Assembly: GCA_023053575.1 (NCBI GenBank)
Contig: JAKZAP010000019.1
Span: 744,001 to 808,000 of the forward strand
Length of the DNA stretch: 64,000 bases
Origin: Branchinecta lynchi
Taxonomy: Eukaryota; Arthropoda; Branchiopoda; Anostraca; Branchinectidae
Direction: 5' to 3'
Position 1 is the stretch's first letter; the number at the start of each line of letters is the position of its first letter. Below, in pieces: positions 44,070-54,833 of this stretch. A program made the position numbers and the translations under genes. The notes below the pieces were generated by a model that did not search any database, was not told the DNA's origin, and was given only the letters and a program-made list of their open reading frames with translations.

Positions 44070-44222
44070 GCAATAGCTCAAAATGTTAAAAGCTTTATAA
44101 GCTTATGAGATAGTCAATCTAGGGGTAAGCAGACATGCTGAATCCATATCGGGCAAATTGTTAGTCCGGTATCCGGTGAGAAACCTGAAAATTTGTTAAA
44201 AGTGACAGTTTTGTATGAAGTT
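44070..44222 (+). repeat. R2 fragment
   Basis: GCTTATGAGATAGTCAATCT, AGGGGTAAGCAGACATGCTG, GTCCGGTATCCGG and CTGAAAATTTGTTAAAAGT correspond to one internal R2 unit. Confidence 0.55.
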
Positions 44223-46073
44223 CAGCCGTTTGGCCGTACATTTTCAAGAAGACACCACTACGGTGCTATTAAAGGTTAACTTAGATATCGAGGTTTATAT
44301 CGGGAAATAAAACCGAGACGGTCATCGAAAATAACCTATCCTAGCCGAAGGTGAGGTTGATATTTGTACATGGCCGTCGAGGTTGTTATTCTGATATGAA
44401 CCGAGATGGAGGAATGTTAACTATAGTAACTTTTTCGAACGAAATTTTTTTTTAGGTAGTAGCCTACTCAGTCTTCTTTGCTTGGTATTACTTATTTGCT
44501 ACTTTTGTAGGGAATTTTCGTTTATTGAAATGTCAACTCTAGCCTACTATAGAAATGTGAAAATGACTACTGTTGTGACCCGTGCATTTCAGTTTATAAC
44601 AATACAATCCTTATCCAACACCATCATTTCCATTTATCTCGAAGCAGATGCCATCTAGCGGCGGGCTCGATAGATAGAATTTATTAAGGCGGACTCTTAG
44701 AGACATAGAATTCATCAACCTTAAACCGGTGTTGAACCGGTTGCAGAATTCTGTGATTTGTCATTCATTTCGTTTCTTCGACAATGTGATAAAGAACTCG
44801 GCTCCAGTTCCTTCCCAGTCAATGCAAATTTAAGCACAAGAGTTGAGGCGTATAATTATGAAGATGATAAACCTTTCGCGTTGATAGTTGGTGAAAAGGA
44901 CCAAGTTTCGTAAGTGCCAGAATTTCGTTGTTTTTTTCAGCCAAAAGTCACAGGTTCGATCAGAAAAAGTGGGAACACTGAAGTTTTATTAATGGACTGT
45001 TTCATCCGAGCAACATCAAGAACAAAGACTGTGAAATTGCTCAGTAGCTACCTTTTGGAGAGTAGAAGAAATAAACTGAAGTAAGCTGCAAGTAATGTTG
45101 TTTCAGTTGACAAGTTGCATTTTCATTAAGATTTTGATTGTAACAAGGTATTCCCAGGGTGGTTGGCTAGGAAAGCAACATTTTCTTTCAGTTTTGAACA
45201 TTTTTTCTCGTAATGTTTCTCAGAATTTTTTCTGGATTATTTTTAGTACTTTTTGTCTTTTACTTTCTGAAAGTGATCTCTTTTCTTTCTTTTTTTGGAC
45301 TTCAGGTTCTACTTTTTAGTAGTTGAGGAAGAGTGCTCGGTGAACTTCTGTGGAGGTTGGTACGGCTTCGTATCATCCTCTCTCGAGGCTAATATGATAT
45401 CGTATCAACCTCATTGAAATGATATAACTACCTGTGGGACATAGCAAGATATACACTACAAACTTGTTCGTGAAAAGTTATTTCTGTTTATCTTCAAACG
45501 GATGATTGGTGATAGATACCAAAATCGGATGAAGACCAGATCTCTAAAAGCCCCGATTGTCTGGATAAAATAATCCAGTTTTGGAGATGTTGAAACCTTT
45601 GATCTCGTTTTCCGTTGTCATCGAATTGGTAGGACTAAAGTGTCTCATATCGGAAATCTTGGCTGGAACTAACAGTGACCAACAGGGGTGGCTAGGAAGG
45701 AGCTGCAGATTGGATTAGGACTGCTAAATCCAGGTTTTGATACGAACTTGAAAGAGCCGGTGGATTATAACCAAAACGGAGAAAGATACCGCCTATGAGT
45801 TGAACTTTACTGTCCTTTCTGCACGCCTGCCTTTTAAAGGAGCAGCTACTTAAAGGATCTAGTTTCCACGAAACGAGCTTATTTTCCTTTCAGCTTTTAT
45901 TCAAGCTCTCCGTCTTCAGAGAAACTTGTTATCTAGGGATTTGTAACTTTTGGAAAGTTTCCGCTGGTAGAATAATGACAGCGTAACGACAGTTTTGTGA
46001 AGTAAAACAATCCAGGGAGTAGGAAAGAGGCCGCGCTTGGAAACTGTAATCTTATACAGTCTTAATTTGTGTC
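44223..46073. other. Anonymous DNA with a faint R2 trace
   Basis: A decayed R2 right end may lie at 45530-45612 (GATTGTCTGGATAAAATAAT, GTTGAAACCTTTGATCTCG). No gene recognised. A palindromic patch AGAATTCATCAACC...AGAATTCTG lies near 44706-44752. Confidence 0.4.
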
Positions 46074-46751
46074 TTAAAGTTCAATGGGCACATCAAACTA
46101 CCTCAATCCCTCTCTGTAACAACCTAGGAACAATGCTTACCCCCTAGATCAGCAGCTTTTTCCAACAGTTTCCTCTCTGTGATATTTCGAAGCGTAATTT
46201 TTTGGGCCGGTACATGCCCAATTTACAAGCTTGGACAAAGATAAAAGTGATATTTCTTGTAGTACTTAGTAGATCTTTATTTTATGCATAAATCAGCTTC
46301 TATAATTCAGATTTGAATAGATTATTTGTTTTGAATGATTTTTGTAGTTATGTTATTTTTTATAAGCGTATTGCATATTCTGGTACATTTTATAAAGCAG
46401 GCTAATCAAGCTTCAAAACACTATTCCACAAAGAAAAACTTTGAATAGGCACTTAAAGCCATGGAACTTCTGATGAAACACTAGAACAATCAGGTAAACT
46501 GCATCTGCGGCTTGACTTTGGTGACATCTCAAATATATCCTTTTCTATCAAGCATTGCTGGGAGTTTTTGAATTTCCTGCCACAATATCCCAGCTCCGAA
46601 GATTTGGATCGCCGAAATGCCAGAGAGGTAAAGACAAGGGGTAACAAGAAAACGGCCGATTTTTGTAGCGCCTTCGAAAGGAAGTCGGAATTGTTTATTT
46701 GTGAAGCATTTAATACAATGTAAAGCAGTAGAAGTGTCCATGGTGCTTTAA
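46074..46751 (-). mobile_element. R4 element copy 2, TTAA-flanked
   Basis: 678 bp, inverse of copy 1, with TTAA at both ends (46074-46077, 46748-46751). The 70-codon ORF is open here but differs from copy 1 at about nine residues. Confidence 0.82.
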
Positions 46752-46836
46752 GGTTTTAGTTCGGTTTTTGTCTTCAGTCTAGACGTTGTTTCTAGTCTTC
46801 AAAGGTTTACTGAAGAGCCTGTCATTCCAATTTCTA

Positions 46837-47529
46837 GGAACCCAAAACGTAATTGGAGGGATCCCTATGACATCGCAAAAATTATCCGTCTGTCCGTCTG
46901 TTAGCACGATAAGTCTCGAAGAGAATGAGATATTTTGATGAAACTTGATGTGAGAATTCTTTGAGTCAGGGTAAGGTGAATATCAATTATGGCAGTGTGG
47001 GGTGGAGGCACCTGATTCATTGTGGTTGTACGCGAAGGCCAAAGAGACATGGGGGTAGGAAATTTATTTTAAGGCGGGGATTCCAGCAGATCATTTGAGG
47101 TTGTTAATGAGTTTACGAGGTGATTGTCTACCTGTAGGAATGCGTAGAAGATATTTGGGTAAGGTAAGAGTGTTGTCTGGTCCTTACTTTTGCCCAATGT
47201 GTGGACATTTGGACGAAAATATTTTTCACGTAATGTGCGTATGTCCTGAGCTTTCAGATCTTCGTGGGGAAATTTTTGGTGTTAATTTGGTGTTAATGTT
47301 ATTTTTTTGCTCGACTTTCGCTCGGAATTTGGCCAAAACCGGAAATTTGGAAGAAGTAAAGCAGGAAGTTTTGGTCAGTATCGTCAAAAAAGATATGGCT
47401 TATAGAGGTATATCTGAACTTGGTTTGGTTTTCTCTGATGGCGAAGACTTGATCTGGCGAAGACAAGACCCAAATTGTCTGGATCAGATATTAGATTTTT
47501 GGGATCCCATCGAAACCTTTGGTCGTGTC
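46837..47529 (+). repeat. R2 copy split by a LINE fragment
   Basis: The left end (CCCAAAACGTAATTGGAGGG, CCGTCTGTCCGTCTGTTAGC, GATGAAACTTGATGTGAG) breaks at about 46981; the right end resumes at about 47306 (GCTCGGAATTTGGCCAAAAC, AGAAGTAAAGCAGGAAG, GGGATCCCATCGAAACCTTT). Confidence 0.8.
46982..47305 (+). pseudogene. LINE C-terminal zinc-finger fragment
   Basis: The frame includes LLMSLRGDCLPVGMRRRYLG and then YFCPMCGHLDENIFHVMCVC followed by PELSDLR. The C-x2-C-x8-H-x4-C spacing with a following CPEL is the usual C-terminal knuckle of several LINE ORF2 families. It is confined to the interval between two R2 halves. The frame runs on into R2, which is not coding. Confidence 0.65.
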
Positions 47530-47741
47530 TCATCACGATCCTACAGTTGCTGCATTCTAGTTCAATTAATTTTAGGGTAGTTATTAATGGATTATTCTCA
47601 GGAAGGAAAGAACCTATCAGCTCTTGTACATTAAAATCTCACAGTGTTTTCACAATGTGAAAGCACCCTACCTATTGCGAAATCTTGACTAACATTGCCA
47701 AAAAACTTTATTTGCGTTTTTCCAGATACATGGTATCTTCA
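47530..47741. other. Anonymous DNA
   Basis: No feature seen. Confidence 0.35.
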
Positions 47742-47870
47742 ATCAATCAATCAATTTTTTATTTCAACCCTAATAGGACTAGGATAACACGGGCGAGAAT
47801 TGATAAACACTCACTAACAATACAAATAAAACACAAACTAACAAACAATAAATAATCTGTTACCACGTAC
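47742..47870 (-). mobile_element. LINE 3' UTR with (TTGA)n tail
   Basis: TCAATCAATCAATCAATTTTTTATTTC then A/C-rich sequence is the complement of a LINE 3' end with a four-base tail; truncated before the ORF. Confidence 0.5.
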
Positions 47871-48049
47871 GGTAACTGGATCTGCATTTTGTCGTTTGTG
47901 CAGTTACCATGGCATCTGGTACTCAGGTGTGTCCCTAGGGGGGTTTACCCCCCAGAACGTCTGTGGAACAAATTCCGGTAAATTTTGACTAGTGTGGCGA
48001 AGCCGCGCTAGTCAAAGTTTGTCAAACTCAGCTGAACTTGATGATTTTT

Positions 48050-49500
48050 ATGGAGTCTACCGGATTATTGCTCAGAGGACCCTACCGGATTACTGCTCAG
48101 GGGATCTATCGAAATCTTGCTCAAGGAATCTACCGGAACTTGTCTCAGGAAATTTACTGGAGGCTGGATCATAGGATCTACCGGACTTTGCCCCATGGAA
48201 CATACTAGAATTTTGAAATTTACCGAAATTTTGCTGAGGTAATCCATAGGAACTTTTCTCAGAGAATTTACCTGAATTTTGCTCAGGGAATCTACCGGAA
48301 TTTTGCTCAGGGAATCTACCGGAATTTTGCACAGGGAATCTACCGGGACTTCGCTCCGGGAATCTACCGAAATTTTTCTCAGGAGATCTACCGGAGTTTT
48401 GCTCAGGGAACCTACCGGAATTTGCTCATGGCATCTACCAAAATGTTGCTCAAGGAATCTATCGGAAATTCTCTCAGGGAAATTAATTGAGACTGGATCA
48501 GTGGATCTACCGGACTTTGCCTCACAGAATATACTAGAATTTTGGAATCTACCGGAATTTTGCTTGGGGAATCTACCAGAAGTTTGCTTGGGGAATCTAC
48601 CGGAATTTTGCTCAGGGAATCTACCGGAATGTTGCTCAGGGAACCTACCGAAATTTTGATCAGGGCATCTACCGATATCTTGCTCAAGAAATCTACCAGA
48701 ACTTGTCTCAGGGAGTTTAATTGAGACTGGATCAGTGGATCTACCGGACTTTGCCTCACAGAATATACTAGTATTTTGGAATCTACCGGAGTTTTGCTCA
48801 GGGAATCTACCAGAATTTTGCTTGGGGAATCTACCGGAATTTTGCTCGGGGAATCTACCGGAATGTTGCTCAGGGAACCTACCGGAATTTTGCTCAGGGC
48901 CTTTACCGAAATCTTCTTCAAGGAATCTACCGGAACTTGTCTCAAGGACTTTACTGGAGGCTGGATCAGGGGTTCTACCGGCCTTTGCCCCACGGAATCT
49001 ACTAGAATTTTGGAATCTACCGGAATTTTGCTCAGGGAATCCACGGGAACTTTGCTCAGGGAACCTACCCGAATTATGCTCAGGGCATCTACAGAAATCT
49101 TGCTCAAGGAATCTACCGGAACTTGTCTCAGGGAATTGACTGGAGGCTGGGATCTGCCGGTTTTGACCTACGGAATCTACTAGAATTTTGGAATCTGCCG
49201 GAATTTTGCTCAGAAAATCTACATGAATTTGGCTCAGAGAAGCCACCAGAATTTCGCTCAGGGAATCTGCCGGAATTTGGCTCAGGAAATCTAGCGAAAA
49301 TTTGCTCAGGGAATCTACCGAAGTCTTTCTCGAGGAATCTACCGAAGTCTTTCTCAAGGAATTTATCGGAACCTGCCTCGGTGAATTTACTAGATGTTGG
49401 ATCGGGAAATCTACCGGACTTTGCTCCACGGAATCTACCGGACTTTGCTTCACGGAATCAACCAGAATTTTGCTCAGGGAATATACCGGAATGTTGTTGC
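48050..49500. repeat. 24-bp minisatellite with ~240-bp higher-order period
   Basis: The unit is AATCTACCGGAATTTTGCTC plus AGGG, repeated about 60 times with variants. A marker block (GAGGCTGGATCA, CTACCGGACTTTGCC, TATACTAGAATTTTG) recurs near 48160, 48489, 48726, 48958, 49141 and 49397, giving a higher-order period of about 180-330 bp. Because 24 is divisible by 3 and the unit lacks stops in most frames, long ORFs arise on both strands. The longest is minus 48065-49453, 462 codons (repeats of FPEQNSGR and SLSKIPVD). These two repeat words are different frames of the same unit, so indels shift the register inside that ORF, which argues against a protein-coding gene. Confidence 0.9.
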
Positions 49501-49917
49501 TTACGGGATAAGTATAGACTCACAGCTTACCAGGATGACCACAGCACACAACTTACTAGAGTGGTTCTTGCAGACAGACAGCAAGAACATTCATCGTGTG
49601 ATTCCGGTAATCTCCTTAGTTTCTATAGCTTTCAAGAATTAGGCATCATTTCCAACTGTCCATCATTTCCAACTACAAATACTGTCCCAGGAATAGTTTT
49701 ACGGTACCTTCTACTCCAGTTTTGACAGCTTTCTCTAATCCTCACCGGTGATAAGCCGAGAAGAGTTCAAAGACGAGTTAGTCTTGTTCCAGCATGATCT
49801 CAAAAGTCGGCAGGAGAGATTTCGAAACAGACAAAAAGAAAATAGTCGAAGTTTTTTGTGAATTGAAAGATGTCTTCACAAGTATTGAAAGCTTTCAAGC
49901 TGGCCAAAACCATTCAT
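49501..49917. other. Anonymous DNA after the minisatellite
   Basis: A coding-like stretch EEFKDELVLFQHDLKSRQER lies near 49762-49830 but is short, unrecognised and without splice context. Confidence 0.35.
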
Positions 49918-50090
49918 CACTTATTCACTTAAATATTCCTGAAAACCCAATAAAAATGCGTTACTTCGTTTCTCCGTTATTCTGGGATAGTCGATAGTCG
50001 AAAAAGATCGGATAGTCGATCTTATTCTTTCGGATTTGTGATACCTCTATGTGCTTGTCCCTTTACGCTTGAATAATTCACCAACTAGAG
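49918..50090 (+). repeat. R8 family copy 2
   Basis: Partner of 14094-14260. It also holds a local GATAGTCGATAGTCG duplication. Confidence 0.55.
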
Positions 50091-50164
50091 ATGTAAGCCG
50101 TTGCCGAAAAAGGAAATAAAAACTTCAGATTCGTTGCAAGACATATCCTAAAATCATTTTCTCA

Positions 50165-50265
50165 TTTGATAGTGCAAAAAGGATACGTCAGCTGAATTTT
50201 ATTAGAGCTATATTTCATCCCTACTTGGCAAGGGTCCTGGCTCAAAGCCGCTCAAGTTGGACAGA
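50165..50265 (+). repeat. R1 fragment, one arm
   Basis: TTTGATAGTGCAAAAAGGAT, TCAGCTGAATTTTATTAGAG, ACTTGGCAAGGGTCC; no opposite arm. Confidence 0.7.
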
Positions 50266-50380
50266 CGAACTTGTGCGAAAACCAACAAGTTCGTTTGTGG
50301 AAAGATTCTCCATAAGATTTGGCTAGAGAACAAAAGCATCAAATCTGTGGTAAGAAAATTGAAAATGGCGCTTGTTTTTA

Positions 50381-52800
50381 TGGCACTTGAGCTTACTCAA
50401 GTGCCATATAGCGATTGTAATTTCTGTCCGTCAGTCGGTCTGTCGGTCCCGGTTGTGCTAGTTGGGGCACTTCCAGATAAGCTAGGACGATGAAACTTGG
50501 CAAGCATATCAGGAACTGGACCAGATTAAATTAGAAATCGTCACTTCCTCGATCCGACCATCTGGAGGGGAGTGGAGGGAGGGGGAATCCGGAAAAAATA
50601 GGAAAAATGAGATATTTTTAGCTTACGAACGGGTGATCGGATCTTAATGAAACTTGATGTATGGAAGGACTTCGTGTCTCAGACCCTTCGTTTTAAATCC
50701 AGACTGGATCCGGTGATACTGGGGGGAGTTGGAGGGGGAAACCGGAAATCTTGGAAAACACTTAGAGTGGAGGGATCCGGATGAAACTTGGTGGAAAGTA
50801 CAAGCAAAAGTCCTAGATACGTGACTGATATAACCGGAACGGATCCGCTCACTTTGGGGGAGTTGGGGGGGGGGGGAGAAGTCCGAATTTGTAGTGATCC
50901 CGCGAGTTCCGTGCTTCCTGATGTGCTGGGATGATGGAAATTGGCAGGCATGTCTGGGACCCGACCAGCTTAAATAGGAAATCGTCAATTCCCCGATTCG
51001 ACCATCTGGGGGGGGGGGGGTGGAGGGAGGGTGAAGCCAAAATTTGAAGTATTTTTAGCTTGCGAACAGGTGATCGGATCTTGATGAAAATTGATATTTA
51101 GGATGACCTCGTGTCTTAAACACCTCACTTTAAATCCGGGCCGGATCCGATGACACTGGAGGGAGTTGGAGGAGGGAACCGGAAATTTTGAGAAACGCTT
51201 AAAGTGGAGGGATCGGGATGAAACTTGGTGGGAAAAACAAGCACAGGTCCTAGACACGTCATTGACATAACCGGACCGGATCAGGGCACTGTGGGGGAGT
51301 TGGGGTGGGGAACCGGAAATTTTGAGAAACGCTTAAAGTGGAGGGAACGGGATGAAACTTGGTGGGAAAAACAAGCACAGGTCCTAGAAACGTCATTGAC
51401 ATAACCGGACCGGATCAGGGCACTGTGGGGGAGTTGGGGTGGGGGTCCGGATTTCTAGCGATCCCGCGAGTTCGGCATACTTCCTGATGTCCTAGGGCGA
51501 TGAAATTTGGCAGGTATGTCAGGGATCCGAACAGATTGACTTGAGAACAGCCGTTTCCCCGACCCGACCATCGTGGGGGGAGTGGGTGTATGGGGAGTCC
51601 GGAATCTAGTGGAGTGCATAACTTTTGAACAGGTGATCGGATTTGAATGAAACTTGTCTGGTGAGCTATCGCCTCGGACGTTCAGTGTCACGTCCGGGTC
51701 GGGTCCGATACCTGTGGGGAGGGGGGGGGGGGTGTGGAAAACTCAAGAAACTCTAAAAGCAGAGGGATTGGGACGAAACTTAATGGATGGAACAAGCATT
51801 AGGACTAGATGAAATTGACGGAGCCAGATGGTTTCGGGGCTCTGTGGGGGGAGTTGGTGGGGGTTTCCTGGAATTCCGGTAGTCGTGAGTTAGAATAGTT
51901 CCAGATGTAAAACGACAACGAAACTTTGCAGGCATATTAGCGACCCGAATTATCTTGACTTAAAAACCTGACACAACATACCCCCGGAAACTTCCGTTCC
52001 TAGATCCGAGCATTTTTGGGGGAGCAAGAGAAGAGAAATATGGAAATTGACTTCTATAAATTGCGAACAAGTGGTCTGATTCGAGTGAAACTTCATGGGT
52101 GATACGAATCGATGGCCTCGACATGTAAAACATGCGTTCGAACCATATGCGACCACGATTAGGGGAATTGGGGGTGGGGGGACTTTTGACATGCACAAAA
52201 ACCAAACGGATGGACCGAATGAGATGCAATTCGACAGTGACGAGTTTATGCGGCCTACATTTGTTATTTGGCGTCCGGGCCTGAGTCGGCCAAGGTAGGG
52301 GGGGGGGGGTACTGGAAACTTGCAGATAGGCTATGCTCCAATTTCAGTCAAACTTGATGAGGGAATTAAGAGATTGGGCCCGAACCGGCTCCGACAACGT
52401 TGGTGGGAAGGGGGGGGGTACAGGAATTTTCCAAAAATGCTCAGATTCGAGTGAAACTTGGTAGATGGTATAAACGAAGATGCTTTAGGTGGTCGATTTT
52501 TTTTTTATTCCGAACCAGATTCGACCACGGTAGGTGGAAATAGAGTGAGTACCGGAAATCGTGTAGCACGTCTAGGGATCAAACAAATGGATTTATTGGG
52601 ATGAAAGTTTGAACAGTCATTTGCATTTGCTACAGACAATCGAGACGATGCCGGAACTGCTCAGAAATGAGTGAAACTAAATATCCTATTTCTATTTCCG
52701 AACCGCCTTTTTGGATGGCGGGTGTATTTTGTGACGTTCTCATCTACTTTCTTGTACAGCCTACTCGTACAAGTGCCATATGAGCTCGTAGCTCTTGTTT
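50381..52800 (+). repeat. R3 family, longest copy (2.4 kb)
   Basis: The left end is a perfect hairpin, 11-bp stem TGGCACTTGAG/CTCAAGTGCCA with loop CTTA (50381-50406). Then CCGTCAGTCGGTCTGTCGG and GGACGATGAAACTTGGCAAG. Tandem units, each a few hundred bp, repeat GATGAAACTTGG, ACGGGTGATCGGATCTTAAT, CCGGACCGGATC, GGGGGAGTTGGGG and AACCGGAAAT blocks; one ~120-bp block at 51160-51420 is duplicated almost exactly. G runs of 9 or more occur at about 50869, 51009, 51719 and 52299. The right end is CAAGTGCCATATGAGCTCGT then AGCTCTTGTT. No protein-coding capacity. Confidence 0.88.
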
Positions 52801-53280
52801 AGGAGGAAAATGGTATTTGCGTTTTTTCACATATCGTGACATGCGATACCACGGTTCCCGATTCCCGTGCCGATTCCCGATTCCCGTGTTATCTGAAAAG
52901 GTCATCTCACTTTCATCATTCACTAACCCAAGAGCCCAGATTTTGTCAAATTGGCGGGAAAGAAGTTTGGCATTAAGTGAGGCGAGTTGATGTAGGTCTA
53001 AAAGCTCAAATTTGGCAATTTTCGTTTTTGCAAAGCAACCCTGCTATCGGATACACGGTATCTACAAAAACGACAAAATACAGATCCAGTTATCTTGGTG
53101 TCAGATACCAGGGTATCTGCAAAGCGCAACTAATGGAATGGTATCAGGTTTCACTTCTACTTTAACTCTGCACTAAAAACCATGTCTGATTCGAGAGTTT
53201 CGTATAACAATTCGTTTCCGTTTCTACATGAGTGTTCCAGCAGTCTTTTTAACAATTTGTATAACAATTTGGTATTCGTA
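52801..53280. other. Short repeated patches, no gene
   Basis: Contains duplicated GATTCCCG-type motifs near 52855-52890 and a palindromic patch GATACACGGTATC / GATACCAGGGTATC near 53050-53120. Confidence 0.4.
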
Positions 53281-53721
53281 CAGGAGTGTTGCATGAAGCC
53301 GCCCTTACTATGGCACCGCCCACCCCCCAATTGGCCATGGTACATGATCCTGCCACCTTGGATCACGAAGCTGCCACCCCCAGAAAAATCATGCAAATTC
53401 CAAGAAAACAGCAAATTTTGTTATTTGCAAAAGGTCAAGGAACCTCTCTGACCAAACAGCTGGCCTCTAACTTCACCATGTAGCAAAATACTATTTTTAA
53501 CAAAGTGGGCGACTTCATGATCACTTGGGTGCCTATATTCTTTCGTATTCTCCAGCTTAGCCTTGAACAATTACAAGTAAACTATGGTACCAGCAGAAAG
53601 TGAAGGTTCTAAGCTTCCTTTCAGGATACTCCACTGGATTTTATCTCAACCTTTACTCTTTTTCCCTAAGTCATTTCCCAAAAATAGGAGTTTAGGGTGG
53701 CGGCTTCACGCAGCACTCCTG
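53281..53721. mobile_element. hAT-type MITE, 441 bp
   Basis: Inverted ends CAGGAGTGTTGCATGAAGCC and CAGGAGTGCTGCGTGAAGCC (18 of 20). Flanks TATTCGTA (53273-53280) and TATTCGTG (53722-53729) form an 8-bp target duplication with one mismatch. No transposase. Small frames inside are incidental. Confidence 0.8.
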
Positions 53722-54428
53722 TATTCGTGTAACAATTCGTTTCCTACATGAGTGTTCCGACAGTTTTCTTCGCCACGTTTGTGGCTGGAGATGGGCTTAG
53801 AAACTCAAGGACGGGAAAAAGCTGGAATTTCTTGGAGTGACTTTTGATAATTTGAAGGAATTCCAACATCTGCATCTGAAACTTGGGATATGGCTAGAAG
53901 TTTTCCCTCCCTCCCAACTCTTCCCTTTATTTCACTTAACTTTTTGTCACGTTCTCTTTTCTGGTTTCTTTGAAGTACCTTTTTATATCTTCTTCGAGGC
54001 ATTTGATTGAATAATCCTGACGAAAAGGACAAAACGCAGCGCTTTCTGCTGTATTGTGTTTAGTCGCCATTGCTCGTATCCCTTGGATGTTCGCGACCAA
54101 TGACTTAGTCAGTTCGTCTGTCCGGATGTTGGCTTGCGGATGTTAGTCGTGAATGATGTGTCTTGAGGATGCGTCAGGGTGTTTGATAAAGAATGAATGA
54201 GTAGTATAATTATTCCTACAGTAGGTTGCTAATGAAGACTGACTTTTTCGAGTTTGCTATTTATTTGTTTACTCTGTTGCCATGGTCTCTTGTTTTTTTT
54301 GCAATTTAATCTTGCCTGATTCTATCTTATCCGGCCTGCGATTGCAGTTCCAAGTTTGAGGTATTTTGATAAAAGTCCTGGTTGGGACTTTTAGGTCAAA
54401 CGCGAGGAGGTGTCCACTCTCGAAAATC
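53722..54428. other. Anonymous DNA
   Basis: TTCGTTTCCTACATGAGTGT just after the hAT element repeats sequence found just before it (53205-53235), so the host sequence carried a local duplication. No gene seen. Confidence 0.4.
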
Positions 54429-54578
54429 GTGTACACCAGGTGCCGGGTGTGCCGGAGATGTGCCGGGTGTACCAGAGGTGTGCCGGGTGTGCTGGAGGTA
54501 TGCCGGGTGTGCCGGAGGTGTACCGGGTGTGCCGGAGGAGTGCCGGAAGTGTGACAGACGGAGGTGTACACCAGGTGC
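54429..54578 (+). repeat. 20-bp minisatellite between two 15-bp direct repeats
   Basis: About six units of GTGCCGGGTGTGCCGGAGGT. The array starts and ends with GTGTACACCAGGTGC (54429-54443 and 54564-54578). Glycine/valine/cysteine-rich frames through it are by-products of the repeat. Confidence 0.85.
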
Positions 54579-54654
54579 TGGGGAGTGGGCACCAACGTTA
54601 GGTACTGTTTATAGATGAACCGTTTACTCCAAATTGAGGGTGGGGCTAGGAATG

Positions 54655-54833
54655 TTTGACAGTGGAAAACGGATACGTCAGCTTAATTTATTAGAGCTAT
54701 ATGTCGCCCTTCTTGGCAAGGGTACTCTTCAGGCCCTAGCCGCTCAAGCTGGAATACTATCCTGTGGAGAACCACAGAGAGAACGTTAGGCGTCGTTTTT
54801 GCCAAGAAGGGCCGAAATACATCTGCAGTAATA
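54655..54833. repeat. R1 copy split by a LINE, left piece
   Basis: TTGACAGTGGAAAACGGATA, CGCCCTTCTTGGCAAGGGTA and then the inverted GCCAAGAAGGGCCGAAATAC; R1 continues at 55867. Confidence 0.8.

Noticed and set aside
48065..49453. 462-codon minus-strand ORF as a repeat protein gene
   Set aside because: It is made wholly of a 24-bp minisatellite, changes register inside (SLSKIPVD to FPEQNSGR), and plus-strand frames are equally open.
54366..54618. Cysteine/glycine-rich ORFs
   Set aside because: Translations of a 20-bp minisatellite; three frames are open at once.
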